From: Aldrovandia affinis
Taxonomy: Eukaryota; Chordata; Actinopteri; Notacanthiformes; Halosauridae
Direction of reading: 5' to 3'
DNA length: 64,000 nucleotides
NCBI GenBank assembly: GCA_029706075.1
Contig: JAINUG010000023.1
Span: forward strand, 3,061,438 to 3,125,437
Made by a program: the position numbers and the translations under genes. Each line of letters opens with the position of its first letter. The stretch's first letter is position 1. The notes under the pieces were generated by a model. It saw only the letters and a program-made list of their open reading frames with translations. It ran no database searches and was not told the DNA's origin. Of the stretch, positions 23,501 to 58,717 are shown piece by piece.

Positions 23501-26500
23501 AAGTACAGTGTAAGCCATGTCAGAGGACTCTAAAATATCAAGGGAAACACCATCCCTGTCCATTATAAAACAAGCTAATAAAAACTTAAATGTACACTAT
23601 ATGGCCAAAAGTCAGTGGACACCCCTACTAATTATTGAGTTCAGGGCTGTTTCTCAGGGTTTGGGATAGGCCCCTTAGTTCCAGTGAAGGGATTCTTAAT
23701 GCTACAGGATATGAAGACATTTTAGCCAATTGGGCAACAGTTTGGGGAAGGACTGTGCCCCTGTGCAGAAAGCGAGGTCCATAAAGACATGGTTAGACGA
23801 GTGTGGTGTGGAGGAACTTGATTGGCCTGCACAGAGCCCTGACCTCAACCCCATTGAACACCTTTGGGAGGAATTAGAACGCTGATTGCAAGCCAGGCCT
23901 TCTCGTCCAACATCAATGCCTGACCTCACAGATGCTCTTTTGGCTGAATGGGCCAATTCCCACAGACACTCCAAAATCTTGTGGAAAGCCTTCCCAGAAG
24001 AGCGGCAGCTGTCATAGCCGCAAAGGGGGGTCCAATTCCATATTAATGCCCATGGTTTTAGAATGGGATGTCCAAAAAGCTCATATAGGTGTGATGGTCA
24101 GGTGTCCACTGACCTTTGGCCATATAGTGTAGCTTAAGATTTTCCGGCTAACGGAGACTCAGCCAGTACAGTTTCTCCTGTGCAGGTGAATAGAGACTCA
24201 CTTGACCATGTTGAGCACACAGAGGTCCTCTTTGGGGTCGATGTTGTTGTCTGTCAGGATGGATGACACTTGCTTCACTGCACCTCTCTCTCTCTTCTGG
24301 TACTGAAAGTACAGCTTCTTCCAGGGCACAAACTGCAGAGGCAAAGAGTCCGGAAACATCACTTGATATGGTTTTTAAACATATTTTTAACCACCTACCA
24401 CTCCCCCCTTGCTATATTTATTGTTTTTTTTTTTACAATTTTACATTTTTATATTTATCTATTTACTAATTTGCTAGGGATCCTATAATGTACATGCATT
24501 TGGTCACATGACATTTTTATATTTATTTATTTCAATTTCTTTCCTAAAATGTCTGCATTTGGTCACATGAACCTTCAGCAACTTTAAAAACATGACAGAA
24601 GGCAGAATAGTCAGTGCTGTGGCATTTCTCATTAAGATTTGCTATTGGCTGAATAAAATAACATACTTTTAATTGATTTATTTATTTATTGCTACTTTAT
24701 AACTTGCTGTAGGAAGGATTTCTGTTTGTTGTCAATATTCAGCATAAATTAATAATCACCCTGCATCATCCAGCTTGAAGAAATATGTAATAATTAAAAC
24801 CATATGCTAAGTCATTCTTTGCAGTGATCCTGGTCCTGGAGAGCTGCAGGGTATGTTGGATTCTCTGCCCACCCCAATTTAAAATCTGCATCAAAGAACC
24901 ATTTTCAACACTCTTATCCAGTTGAGGTTACACAGTTAATTTCTTTAATCAATCCATTTATACAGCTGGAAAACCAGCAGACCCTGCAGCTCTCCAGGAC
25001 CACAGCAGTGGCCCACCTGGGAATTGGTCAACCTCTACATTACAAGCCCAGCTCCTAATCCTGACACTGGGGTCGTTGGGACCTGATTGGTCAACTTAAT
25101 AAGGTGGTTGGAAGTGACCGGGAGTCTACTACTAGACAGAGCATGCTTCATAGACTACGGAGTATAACTACCGCTGCATGTGAATTAACACTTTATTATG
25201 CTCCGAGCCACTGCATAATTCAGGATACTTCCATGGGCATCCAAAAAAAAGGTGCACCCCAATCAGGGGGGCAGGCTCACCAGAGGGTCACTGACGATGG
25301 CCCTCCAGCGATGGCACACCAGGCTGACATGTCTGTACAGGTCCTCTGCAGGCAGGTGGCCCAACAGGACCCTCAGGATCTCCTCGGGCAGGTCTCCCAC
25401 CTGCCCCTGGGGCTCCACTCGGCCCGTGCTGCTCCCCAGGAGGCCGTAGTGAGCGTCAGGGAGAGGGTCCACGGGGTAGCCTTCATCGTCATCTTCATCC
25501 TTTTCCACCTTCACACGGACCAGCCCAGTTTTGTCCAGAGCTTGCCATCCCCAGCTGCTGCACCCTGTAGCCCCGCCTTGCCCCACCGACTCCTCCTTCA
25601 CAGAAAAGGAGCCCGCAAACTCCTCCTGCTTCACGGAAGCAGTGCCAGCAAACTCCTCCTGCTTCACAGAACTGGGGCAGGCCAGCTCCTCATCGTCCAT
25701 GAACATGCTATCGTCGAGGCCCTCCAGCAGGTCGTGAATCATCTCTTCAGGCTCCACCTCTCCGTCTGGCCCTTCCCCCTTCACGGCTTTCTGGGGACTG
25801 GAGCTCAGGACGCCCTTCACGGGGAAGAACTGCGTAATAGATTTCTGCGGCGAGCGGTTAAACACATCTGAGACAAGAAGAAAGCGAGAGAGAGAAAGAG
25901 AGAGAAAATAAGGGAGAAGGATAGAAAGAGAGGAGAGAGAAGGATAGGGTGAGAGAAGATTACAAGATATGGAAGAATAGCTTTACACTGTTAATTAGTT
26001 AGGATTCGAAAGCTTTTGGGAGGAAGTATTACGATAGTAATAGCAGCAACTTGATGACATGTGACAGTTTTAATTTATAGCGACCATTCACAACAACCCA
26101 CCTGACCCCTCCCCTTCAATCCACATCTACCTGTTCTGCCTCTTTTTGGGGGGGTCCTGGGGTAGAGGCCACGGCTGGGGTCCAGGCTGCTGCGGGCTAC
26201 AGTTAAGGGCTGGGCCAGGGGGGCCCCAAAACCCTGCCCCAGATTAGCACACTCGCTGGCACTCAGATGCCTCCGCTTGGCCTTGCCTGGAGCCACAAAT
26301 GCAGAGAATTGTATTTATTCACTCAATTTTAAATGTATTACTATTATTTATTTTCAGTAAAGATGTGAACATTATGTCGTTTGTTTTTGTAAACACAGTG
26401 CATGAGTCAAATGCAGAGAATGGACATTTAACAACATGAGCCACAGGTATGAACACAGTGCAGGACTCAAACATAGCCATGCAGAACAGTGCAGGACTTA

Positions 26501-26680
26501 AGTAGCGGTCTTGTTGAAAATATCTTGGTGTCACGTGTATTATGTTGGCTCAGATGAAAACAGTGTAACATTAACGGCAAAAGTGCCATATATGAATGGA
26601 GATCTAATGTTATAGCTCGCCGCAGTTTCACAATCAAAGAGAGGAAACCCATTGTAGCTACCTCTAGCTGCCATTTCCAT
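8623..26680 (-). CDS. fbh1: F-box DNA helicase 1 (FBXO18), complete, 21 coding exons
   Basis: Exons, high to low: 26680-26662, 26286-26131, 25867-25281, 24332-24202, 23180-23045, 21889-21699, 21457-21383, 20685-20597, 20064-19896, 18970-18751, 17333-17246, 16956-16870, 16679-16543, 15624-15528, 13576-13422, 12152-12077, 11041-10838, 9906-9781, 9460-9354, 9192-9058, 8790-8623. They sum to 3,153 bp, 1,050 residues plus stop; the human protein has about 1,043. All junctions are GT-AG and every phase agrees. The start is the first ATG of a good context (ACAATGG). Motifs: PCNA-binding box QKSITQFF near residue 66; F-box near 218-254; Walker A GTGKT with Lys 465, split by an intron; Walker B DEAQD at 642-646; [12 protein letters not shown] near 666; [10 protein letters not shown] near 879; VAVTRAKK near 927. 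FBH1 is a 3'-5' UvrD-family helicase and SCF subunit that removes RAD51 at stressed forks. Confidence 0.95.
8800..8990. repeat. CA-rich simple sequence in fbh1 last intron
   Basis: Interrupted (CA)n and CACACA-rich sequence immediately upstream (on the - strand) of the last coding exon's acceptor. No other function is seen. Confidence 0.8.
10120..10850 (-). repeat. 31-bp minisatellite copied from the exon 17 donor of fbh1
   Basis: About 23 tandem units of 31 bp. Read on the - strand, each carries CACTGTGCAG|GTCAGATATG, closely matching the true exon 17 end and donor at 10,838, CACTGCGCAG|GTAAGATAGG. The array abuts the exon. Two subtypes alternate, ending CCCATATCT or CTGCCCCT on the + strand. 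Because 31 is not a multiple of 3 and the units lack stops, long spurious open frames run through it in several frames. Confidence 0.9.
11157..11190. repeat. (TA)n microsatellite
   Basis: About 17 TA repeats in the intron between fbh1 exons 16 and 17. Confidence 0.9.
12353..12525. repeat. 29-bp tandem repeat in an fbh1 intron
   Basis: About six copies of a 29-bp unit containing GGATTGTGGGTAATGGTCCT, alternating TCCTGTGAC and TTCTGTGAC endings. This suggests growth as a dimer. It is about 200 bp from exon 16 and does not include the splice junction. Confidence 0.85.
12838..13230 (-). other. Intronic open frame with a coiled-coil, probably repeat-derived
   Basis: An open frame of about 130 codons on the fbh1 strand. 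It has a basic, alanine-rich start ([10 protein letters not shown]), a long charged helix with heptad-like spacing ([19 protein letters not shown]), then about 45 residues ending at a stop at 12,838. An AG acceptor-like site (AATTACAG) directly precedes it. I do not recognise a host gene, and it is absent from FBH1 of other vertebrates as I know it. It may be the C-terminal exon of a transposon-encoded protein. Function unknown. Confidence 0.4.
13690..13765. repeat. (CA)n microsatellite cluster
   Basis: Two CA tracts separated by a short GTCATATAACACG-like spacer, just upstream on the + strand of the Tc1 element. A related GTCATTTAACACA word recurs four times between 13,657 and 13,813. Confidence 0.8.
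13824..15390 (+). mobile_element. Full-length Tc1/mariner transposon in fbh1 intron 14
   Basis: The element is bounded by TA dinucleotides. The left end starts TACAATGGGGGAAATAAGTA and the right end is its complement, ending CTTATTTCCCCCATTGTA. The terminal inverted repeats are roughly 60 bp or more (the TTGAACACATCAACATTTT block recurs at the right). It encodes an uninterrupted transposase and lies antisense to fbh1, between exons 15 and 14. The target-site TA is duplicated at both ends as expected for the family. Confidence 0.93.
14167..15204 (+). CDS. Tc1-like DD34E transposase, intact
   Basis: 345 codons without stop or frameshift, the usual full length for Tc1 transposases. The second ATG of a tandem pair (14,164 and 14,167) gives the family-typical start [10 protein letters not shown]. 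The N-terminal half has two helix-turn-helix-type DNA-binding regions; [13 protein letters not shown] marks the first recognition helix. The catalytic domain shows D in [12 protein letters not shown] in [10 protein letters not shown], and E in [10 protein letters not shown], with 34 residues between the last two. Cut-and-paste transposition at TA sites is known for the family. Whether this copy is active is inference from the open frame and matching ends. Confidence 0.93.
   Translation: MGKSKELSQDLRNQIVAKHENGIGYRRISQLLSLPVSTIGGIIRKWKQHHSTINRPRTGAPLKISDQGVRRILRKVAKEPRTTRKELQKDLEAAGTTVTERTVGNALHCHGLCARSVRKTPLLKKIHVEACLKFGKQHLDKPVNYWEHVLWSDETKIELFGCHTTHHVWRRNGTAHHPNNTIPTVKFGGGSIMMWGCFSSRGTGRLHITEGTMNGAMYREILEMNLLPSTRMLRMRHGWTFQQDNDPKHTAKETRNWFQRKKINLLEWPSQSPDLNPIEHLWKHLKIQIHKRAPRNLQDLKTICVEEWAKITPEYCGRLVTSYRKRLEAVITNKGFSTKYWVNFS
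15795..16560 (-). repeat. 37-38-bp minisatellite copied from the exon 13 donor of fbh1
   Basis: About 20 tandem units. On the - strand each contains TGTACTATCTCACCCAG|GTAC, essentially identical to the true end of exon 13 and its donor at 16,543. The array begins at that junction and runs into the intron. The exon frame stays open through many units, so intron retention would add long repeats of YLTQV-type sequence. Confidence 0.92.
16949..17097 (-). repeat. 32-bp tandem repeat copied from the exon 12 acceptor of fbh1
   Basis: Five units with starts at 16,951, 16,983, 17,015, 17,047 and 17,079. On the - strand each reads GTGCCCCTACAG|GTTACCTCAA, meaning the acceptor plus the first exon bases. 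The unit next to the exon is the functional site by reading frame. One unit carries CCCCCACAG instead. Confidence 0.92.
17436..18553 (-). mobile_element. tRNA-derived SINE split by a hAT insertion
   Basis: SINE sequence in reverse orientation runs 17,436-17,544 and resumes at 18,524 (CTGAGCTCCCTGAGCAACAC), matching the copy at 40,595-40,827. The interruption is the hAT element at 17,545-18,515 with its duplicated target octamer. Confidence 0.7.
17545..18515 (+). mobile_element. Internally deleted hAT element with BED-finger remnant
   Basis: Flanked by a perfect 8-bp duplication GTTACAAG (17,537-17,544 and 18,516-18,523). The ends are TAGGGCTGGGACTTTAACGC and its partial complement GTCCCACCACTA. 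The interior, in two frames, encodes the start of a BED-type zinc finger transposase (CTLCNKEF, then after a frameshift RYHLNAKH) and a short downstream part ([12 protein letters not shown]), then jumps to the 3' end. The catalytic and dimerisation regions are missing. It lies in the fbh1 intron between exons 11 and 10. Confidence 0.88.
19013..19366. mobile_element. Old hAT-type MITE with nested repeat fragment
   Basis: The ends GGTGGCTAACCAGGGTCCTG and CCTGTGGCTCTCCAGGATCC resemble those of the MITEs at 7,782 and 24,822. An (AAT)n tract followed by TTTATATAGCGCCTTTCAAG is nested inside and resembles the start of the fish repeat at 30,607. Confidence 0.5.
19526..19650. mobile_element. Hairpin MITE copy
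   Basis: AGTGTCTAAGAGTGCTGATC at one side and a complement-like CGCATCTACTCTGAGATGCT at the other. It shares blocks with the copy at 36,506-36,645. Confidence 0.5.
20390..20502. repeat. (CA)n microsatellite in fbh1 intron
   Basis: A CGCA-rich start passing into about 45 uninterrupted CA units between fbh1 exons 9 and 8. Confidence 0.95.
22446..23032 (-). repeat. 20-bp minisatellite beside the exon 5 donor of fbh1
   Basis: About 29 units of two 20-bp subtypes, AGTACAGTGGATGAGAGATA and AGTACAGTCTTAAGGAGATA. It begins some 13 bp beyond the exon 5 donor (GAG|GTACTTTAGC). Each unit contains GTACTTATC on the - strand, which shares only GTACTT with the donor, so origin from the splice site is possible but weaker than in the other arrays. 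Confidence 0.88.
23593..24131 (+). mobile_element. Tc1-like element, internally deleted
   Basis: The ends are inverted repeats: TACACTATATGGCCAAAAGT at the left, and at the right its complement, running through CTTTGGCCATATAGTGTA. The interior keeps the C-terminal transposase segment including [20 protein letters not shown], then stops. It is a non-autonomous, dead copy in the intron between fbh1 exons 5 and 4. Confidence 0.9.
24822..25010. mobile_element. hAT-type MITE
   Basis: CAGTGATCCTGGTCCTGGAG at the left and its approximate complement CTCCAGGACCACAGCAGTG at the right, with the CAGACCCTGCAG / CTGCAGGGT sub-terminal pair. It lies in the intron between fbh1 exons 4 and 3. Confidence 0.6.
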
Positions 26681-27777
26681 TGTTGTGAAGTCAAGGTTTG
26701 CGATTATTTCCAGCAGATCTCCAGTGATGCGAACATTCGGACCTATCTAACAGACATAAAATATATAGATCAGCTAACGAGCGTTTGCTAAAATATTAAC
26801 GTTAGTCAAGGTATTGCAAGTACACAAACACGCATTAGTTGCTTAGCTAAGTTAGCCAACAGCTTCCTTTCATTAACGTTAGACAATACAATACAATACA
26901 CATGTAAATAAAGGAAATATGATAGCCCCTAATTCCACTCATAGCCAGGCAATGTGTAGCAAGGTGCCTTGACTCATTGGCAAAATGACTAAATATGGCT
27001 AAGCTAACTAGCCAAACAAATACATTTCGTTTTGCTTCCCAGTTGCATGATGTCACTGGACTCTGACCAATCATTTAAGAACAGTCCTGGACGAATTTAT
27101 AGTTGCCTCTTGTAATTAATCTGACCTTTGTGAAAGATACACCGCGAGATTCTTGTAAGAGCACAGTAGTTTGTTATCGTTTGAGAACTCACCTAAAATT
27201 CAGTAAAAATATTCACTGGCCTTCTTCAATTCCCGGCCATAACTTCGACGCTACGTAAAAAAAACAAAACATGTTTCGTGTTAAACATGGACGACTGACT
27301 GTTTTCGCTGCGTTTACATGAAATAAAATACAGGAAACTGGAGGGAATAAATAAGATCAAATATGACAGAAAATAAAGATTATGTTTAACTGCTGAGCAG
27401 TTCAACTACTATTGATATAGTTCAGATAATTAGCTTTGCAATTAAGCTTGTTTTAGAAACAGTCCTTTGCATTTGGTATAAACCTTGGTCGGCCATCTTT
27501 AGTTTTCATAACAGCTGCAAGACTGTCAACACTATCTTGCAGCACCGGGTGATTGCAAGCAAACTTTAAACTTGAAAACTGCGGATAACGTTATTTTAAC
27601 GAATAAAGTCTTTAAGTACCTGCTGAACGGTGTATGAACGATATACAAACCAATGGGAGACATATCCACGTTTTAATATAGATCAATGTAATACTTGGTG
27701 CTTAAAATTAACCAAATGAGGCAGTTTAGGTGGCGACGTCACACGTTTCTGAAACGAGGCTTATCACCAGAAGTGAA
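26681..27777. promoter_or_regulatory. Head-to-head fbh1/ankrd16 intergenic region, probable divergent promoter
   Basis: Only 1,097 bp separate the two divergent start codons, so 5' UTRs and promoters of both genes must lie here. I see no convincing TATA box, and no other gene. A divergent arrangement of these two genes fits my knowledge of the mammalian locus. The core promoter positions are not determined. Confidence 0.5.
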
Positions 27778-33903
<6,126 letters not shown>

Positions 33904-34364
33904 TGCGTCCTCATTAACGCAATTCTCCCGTTTGCATGCAAATTGGTTGGGGAGGACGCAGAAATATTTGAGTTGACAAGTCACATGACTACTACTTATT
34001 TGCATCGGGCAGGGCACCGGCTGTCAGTGTGAACAACAACGGCTCAATTCGTTTCTACACTTCCCACCCCCAAGCTTATTCACATCTCTGATCATATAAT
34101 ATTCAATATTCAGGGATTTGCTACAGGGTTTGCATGTCACACACTTTTTTTGTTTGTTACAATAGTCTGTGACATCCAGCCATATGTTTGTCCTGCAGTG
34201 CTGTCCCACAGAATGTAAAGAGAATGGATTTGAATTGCAGACATCCTGTCGAATGTGCTAATAATTCTCAGTACTCGTGTGACTACCAGTGGCAGAGAAG
34301 GCTGCTGTGGGTGGCATGTGCCTGGGCCTTCTCACCAGGAACGGCATGTAGGCGGTGCAGCTTT

Positions 34365-34370
34365 AATAAA
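34365..34370 (+). terminator. Candidate poly(A) signal for ankrd16
   Basis: AATAAA in CTTTAATAAAGAGG, about 460 bp after the stop codon. Motif only. Confidence 0.45.
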
Positions 34371-36505
34371 GAGGATTTACACACAACAGTACATAAGCAA
34401 TGAGCTTGTCAATTCTTTATATTAGTGGCGGTTGGTGAGCTGGAAACAGAGGAAGCAGAAACCTTTAAAGTAGTCATTACTTTCAATCTGTTGCCATTTG
34501 CGTTCCTTCAATTAACAAACAAGCAATTCATTAGCTGAATAATCACGAGAATTTTGGATGGCAAATTAATCCCAATTTTCTCGTGATTCTTGTTTGAAAT
34601 TTCTTGTCATTTTTCTTTTGATCATAAAACGTGTAGCATTTTCTTTTATCCACAGAGTATTAATTTAGATAAATGTAATTTTCGTTCTCCGCTCCTGAAT
34701 GTAGGGAATATTGACAATGTAAAGATCCATTCATTTGATCGAGACTCAACTCAATGCTGTCTTATAGTACAACCCCTGTTGATGCGATACAACAAGGCAG
34801 CATTTAGTACCAAAACATTGAATCTTTGACGGTACACTAAGCAGCCTCTATTCTTAAAATGGGAAGTTCTGTCTCTGCCATTGTGGAAGCTGTGTTCTGA
34901 TTTACTGGTTCTTTATGAATATTCATGAAGGAGTGCAGCTTCTGGCAGAACATCCATAGATAGCACAGCAGAAAGCACAGGAAACTCCTGATGCCAACTG
35001 TAAGGAAGTACAGAGGACAGAAGTAGCACAGGGGCTGGCCATGTGGTTTGTGTATGTAACATCTGTGGTTTATACCCAAAGGGTGCATTTTTCACATTTT
35101 ATTTTCTTATTTCATGGAATCAAAATTTATTTAGTTGTGATTTTTTGTGAATTGTCTTAAAGTCAACCTGTGTAAAATTAAGGTGTTTCAAATTATTTCA
35201 AATTAAATTCACCTGTCTGTGAGAGAAAATCCCAATTAAATCAATTTTTATTCCATGAAGTAAGAAAATAAAATGTGAAAATGTTATACTCGCTGTATCC
35301 TACATTCAGCGTTCCTGTTTAAATCACATTTTCCATGACATTTCCATGACAAATTTAAGGTTTTCAATGACTTTTTTGTGTGACTGATGCAAAAATGGTC
35401 TTTACTTTCACAACTTAACATGTTTTGTTGACAATGCAAATACACATCTCATTGTGTGTGTGTGTGTGTGTGTGAGAGAACAGCCATGGCAGGTGGCAAC
35501 AATGGTAGCAGGGGAAGCAAAATTAGCATTTTGCGGAAACGTTATCGGAAAAGAAGAAAATAAAAAATGATTACATGGAATCAGAAATATCCATGGCATC
35601 TCCATGACATAGAGCTTTTTCATCTATTTCCATGACAGAATAATTTTCTGCGATTTTCAAGGTTTTTCCATGGCGCGTAGGAACCCTGTGCATTGTATGA
35701 ATGTAAAATAAATAAATAAAAAGCTATATATGCAACTCTGTTTAAGGACATCTGCTAAATGAATAAATAATGCAAGAAAGTAATGGAGTTTGTTATGTGA
35801 TGTGCTATTAACTTTGAGTCATCATTTTGGGCAACTGATTACATCTCATACAATGTGCCTTTTTTAGACTAAAACGTTTCATCATTTTTAAGCTTTATTG
35901 CAATGTCCCTCTGTGTATTGGGTAGCTATTGCATCCATTGTATAACGTTTTAACTAACTTTTGACCAACCCCCCCACCAAAAAAAAGAAAAAAGTTACGT
36001 TTCAATCATCAACGACAGTGTACAAAAACGTATAGAATGCCTCAAACAAAATGAAGCTATATTTAAAGCATTATTCGAATTGCATATAAAATCAATAGAT
36101 CATAAAATCATTCCTATAATACAAGGGGAACATGTCATAAAGCCATGAATGATTTGATCAAGACCTTTCTTCAGTCTGTCTGCAAATACGAATGCAAGTC
36201 GTTTTGCACAAGTGTTCATCAATGTTACCTGCCTTCAGTTACACCAGTGTAAGAGGTTGCATCAAATAAGAATACCAGCAAATCAAATAAGAGGGTATCG
36301 TTAATTCAATGGTTTGAGTATGAGCGAGATTAAACATTGAGTCATAGAAGCAGGTAGTTTCCTTTTTTCCAATGGCCTTTTTCAATATCCAAAGGATAAA
36401 ACCAATGAAAAATTATGTCAACTCATCTTGAAATGTTTTGTAGAATTCACTGATGAGGGCGTCGCTTCCAAAAGAATGAGCTCACCCACCGATCAACCCA
36501 GCCCT
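34371..36505. other. ankrd16-gdi2 intergenic region
   Basis: AT-rich spacer without a supportable gene. It holds the MITE at 35,074-35,297, a short TG tract near 35,453-35,473 and low-complexity A/T-rich sequence. Confidence 0.4.
35074..35297. mobile_element. MITE related to the copy at 44,328-44,550
   Basis: Shares TTATTCCATGAAGTAAGAAA and the matching left-hand TCTTATTTCATGGAATCAAA, with diverged ends (...TATACTCGCTGTA). Old copy. Confidence 0.6.
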
Positions 36506-36645
36506 GTATTCATAGTGTCTCGGAGTAGGCGTACTGGCCTTGGATCAGGTTTCCAATGTCCACATCATATCCTTACCCTTATAAACTAACAGACAAAAAC
36601 TGATCCTAGGTCAGCACTCCTACTCTGAGATGCCTTACAATATTG
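36506..36645. mobile_element. Hairpin MITE copy upstream of gdi2
   Basis: Left side GTATTCATAGTGTCTCGGAG and right side CTACTCTGAGATGCCTTACA are inverted copies, with inner blocks CTTGGATCAG and CTGATCCTAGG also complementary. It lies about 200 bp upstream of the gdi2 start, so it may sit at or in the promoter. Confidence 0.6.
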
Positions 36646-36843
36646 GCCTTGGCTACAAATCTGACACATTATTTCCCTTTTATGATTGGCGAAAGGCTGC
36701 CCGACTCCTCCCCATACGTGGGTTGGAGGTGCTTGACGTGGCCTTCCGACGTCGCAACGCCAGCTGAGCACCACCACTCTCCATTTTTCTTCACGTCGAG
36801 TCGTCTGCAAGGGGAAGAAAAAACGAATAGCTAGCTAGGAAAA

Positions 36844-55572
<18,729 letters not shown>

Positions 55573-55661
55573 AAAAGGCATTTACTCCACACATTTACAG
55601 ATGACTGTAATCATAAAAAGAATACTGGCTGATGATCCAGGTTTTGGCCCTTATGGAACTT

Positions 55662-55667
55662 AATAAA
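55662..55667 (+). terminator. Candidate poly(A) signal for gdi2
   Basis: AATAAA in ACTTAATAAAAATGG, 90 bp after the stop. A GT/G-rich stretch follows from 55,688. Confidence 0.6.
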
Positions 55668-58215
55668 AATGGTATAAATTTGTATCGTTAGGGTGGGGAG
55701 TGTAGGGGGGGAGTGAGTGAGTGAGGGTGGGTGGTGGGGAGTGTAGAGGGGGAGAGAGGGGGCGGCTTTTTATTATTGGATTTTGACAAGTATTGCACTG
55801 ACGTAAACGCCCAGCTCTTATCTCCATTCGTGTCCAGGTGTTTTGCTGCAGTAAAAGGGTGTTTTGTCCAGAAATGCCAAATATCATTGGTTTTATTCAA
55901 ATGATTACGATGAAAAATATTCAGTACTATTAAATAGTATTCCCCCCCCCCCCCCTCCTTATTTTCCATCTGGGAAATTCTGTGCAAGACTTCAGCCTCT
56001 GTGTTTGTACATGTTGGGAGGCTGTGGCCGTTTGGCCGGGTCAGGAAACTCGCTGGGGAGCATCCAGCCTTCCCCTCTTTAAACGTTCTCCATTCCCACT
56101 GGCTAATCCATCTTTATCACTGACCAATCACTTGAAGGTAGTTTAAGGAATAGGCGGACCGTTTATATCCAACTGGAGCTTGAAATTGTAATCTCTGGAG
56201 AACCAATGAGACCCAGGAAAATTGGTTGGGTGTACCCAGCACATGCAGCATAGGGACCCCACACATGACTGTGTGATCAAGGTTTACAGTGTCCAACCTC
56301 CACTTACACACACACACACACACACGTTCAGCATGGCGGTGAGGTGTAGTACAGCAGCGATGGACTTCTCAAATGAATGTCAATGGGGACTGCTCCATGC
56401 AGACTAGAATTCACCCAGCACAGGGCCAAGAATATTTTAGCTAAAACCCACTATAGTTTTTAATTGAACACATCAAAGGGATCTTTGCTCTAAACAAATA
56501 AACCCAATGGATCACAACGGGCAAAGACACGGATGAGTTTGGCGTGCTTCCTGGCTTTAGGACCAAGCGTCTTTCGCAGTGTCATCACGACAAGGGCCCC
56601 CCTGGGCGAACCGCAACACACTGAAATGATTTCTGTACTGCATAGTAAAAGGAAACTTACGACAACCCACCTGTGTTGTAATTACTGAGAAATGTCATCT
56701 CTCTGTGTCCGAAGTCCCTATCTGGGTGTTGCTTGCTGCCCTCCTCCCTCTCCCCTTTTCCCCAATTTGGACTGCCCCGTCTTATTCAGGTCTCATCGCT
56801 GCAACGTCTTACAACAATTTGGGAGAGCGCAGCTTTGGAGGGGAGCGCCCTGCGAGCCACTGCTTCTGCTCACTCCGCAGTCAGCTGCGCTGCGCAGTCG
56901 TCTGCGTGCCTGTGCATAGCTGGAGCAGGCAGACCACGGGCACCTGATCGACCAGTCTCATTTAGCCTAATTATTCTGGTCACCAGATGGAGGGTTCCAC
57001 TGGAACAAAAGTAAAGGGGTGACCGCTGGCACTGCAGCCTACCGTGACTCCATGGCCACCAGCAGCTCTAGCCTGGTCTCCACTGACAGCTGAGGCTCAC
57101 CTTCTGCTGTGCTGTAGACACCAGAACAGGGTTCAGGGTGTGTTATGCAGTTGAACTCTCACTATTTGAGTTATTGCTGCTTTGGAGTGTTCGCAGCAAA
57201 TTTAGCTAATTATACGCCATTCAGAAGCGTTGCTCTAATACGAGCTAATATTGTGAACAAAACTGCTATCTAGTTAGCTATCCAAGCTAAGTAAAAAACA
57301 TTTAAAAAAGAATAAAGCTCACCTACTTCCTCTTTACCTGGGCTATGGGGTATATCTGACCTACAGCTAACAGCTGAACTACACAGCACTGAAAGAAAGC
57401 ATGGTTTTTTTTCTTGCAACTGATTCAAGCACATTGTGGCCTGGTCTGTAAGCTATACAGACTGCACATGCTCATGTTTCGGTTACTCTGTCTTTTTAAA
57501 TGGAAGTGAATATACACACATTTATTTTGTAGTTTGTGTAGGTGGTTTGAAATGGACTAAATGTATCCTTCATTCATTGCCTCCTTACCTACACTTACAC
57601 ACCTTTCTGTCATCCTTTCAATTGTTTGTTTTAAGACAAAGGAAGAAAATCTGATCAATTTCAAACTTTCCTAATGTTAGCCCGGTCTGTGTCACAGGGT
57701 GGTGTGAAAAGGAAGGATGCTTTTTTTAAAGCAGTTGAACGCAGCCCGTTTGTCATCAGTGACTCCCGAGGTGATCTGGGAGTGAGGCGTTGGCTCTGTA
57801 GTGTTGTGATTGGTTTATCTCCTGGGGTTTTGTGAAGGACTACATCCATACCCGCTTTTCTCTGGGTTTTTACACAGAAACCATCAAGCTCAGTGGCCAA
57901 TCAGGATCCAGAAATGAGCACACTGACTGTAGTGGACAGTCGCAGAAACAATTCCCCTTTAAAGGGTGGTACATGATGTTTTGCATGAACAAATACAACA
58001 CACACACACCGATTCCGAAAAATTGAACATTTATGTTACAACATAAGGGATCCCATAGGTGTCAAGTCCCACCCAATCAGGGAGAGTCTTTTCACATACT
58101 CATTATCCACGATAGTTCCCATCCAATCAGACGTTCCCTGTCCCTTCCAGGTGTGCGCTGTGATTGGTCACAGTGACCAACACACATTGGCCTGAAGCTC
58201 ATATGAGTAATAACC
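55668..58215. other. gdi2-tasor2 intergenic region (convergent genes)
   Basis: No supportable gene. Contains a C-run near 55,943, a CA tract near 56,310-56,325 and G+C-richer sequence around 56,700-56,950. The genes on either side point toward each other, so both 3' UTRs end in this spacer. Confidence 0.45.
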
Positions 58216-58221
58216 TTTATT
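58216..58221 (-). terminator. Candidate poly(A) signal for tasor2
   Basis: AATAAA on the - strand (TTTATT on +), about 500 bp after the stop at 58,718. Motif only. Confidence 0.4.
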
Positions 58222-58717
58222 TACAACAGCATACAAAATAATTTCTAGATCAGGAAAAAAATAAATATGTGTAAATGTACATTGTACTAAAATTTGTGTG
58301 AAGTGGATCAGGGTTCTGTACTTTCTAGTAACCATTATGCCTGGACAATTGGAAGAAAAATGTTTGTCTGCCAAATGAACAAATATAATACACCCTTCGA
58401 CCTCATAGCCCTTTAAGGCTTATAGTGGTACCTTTCTATAAAAAAGCGTGGTACTGTACATTAGTGACAATGTAAAGCAGATCATTTAGCTCTGCTAAGC
58501 AGGTATATGCAACAACAACAACAAAAAGTTATTCAGACAATTATCACCATCATGCCTTACTAAGAGTCGAATGATTGCATTAGTAACTCCGGGACTAAAT
58601 ATGAATAAATGACCCGTGGCATTTCAAAACACTGGCAATGTCAAAAGGCACTATAAGGTGAAGAGTATACATAAAAGAAGACTGAAGCTTAAAAATAACT
58701 AAAATATCTTCTGCACT

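Noticed and set aside
27730-27777. Upstream extension of ankrd16 before the ATG at 27,778
   Set aside because: It would need a GTG start. The ATG at 27,778 is in frame and fits the family length.
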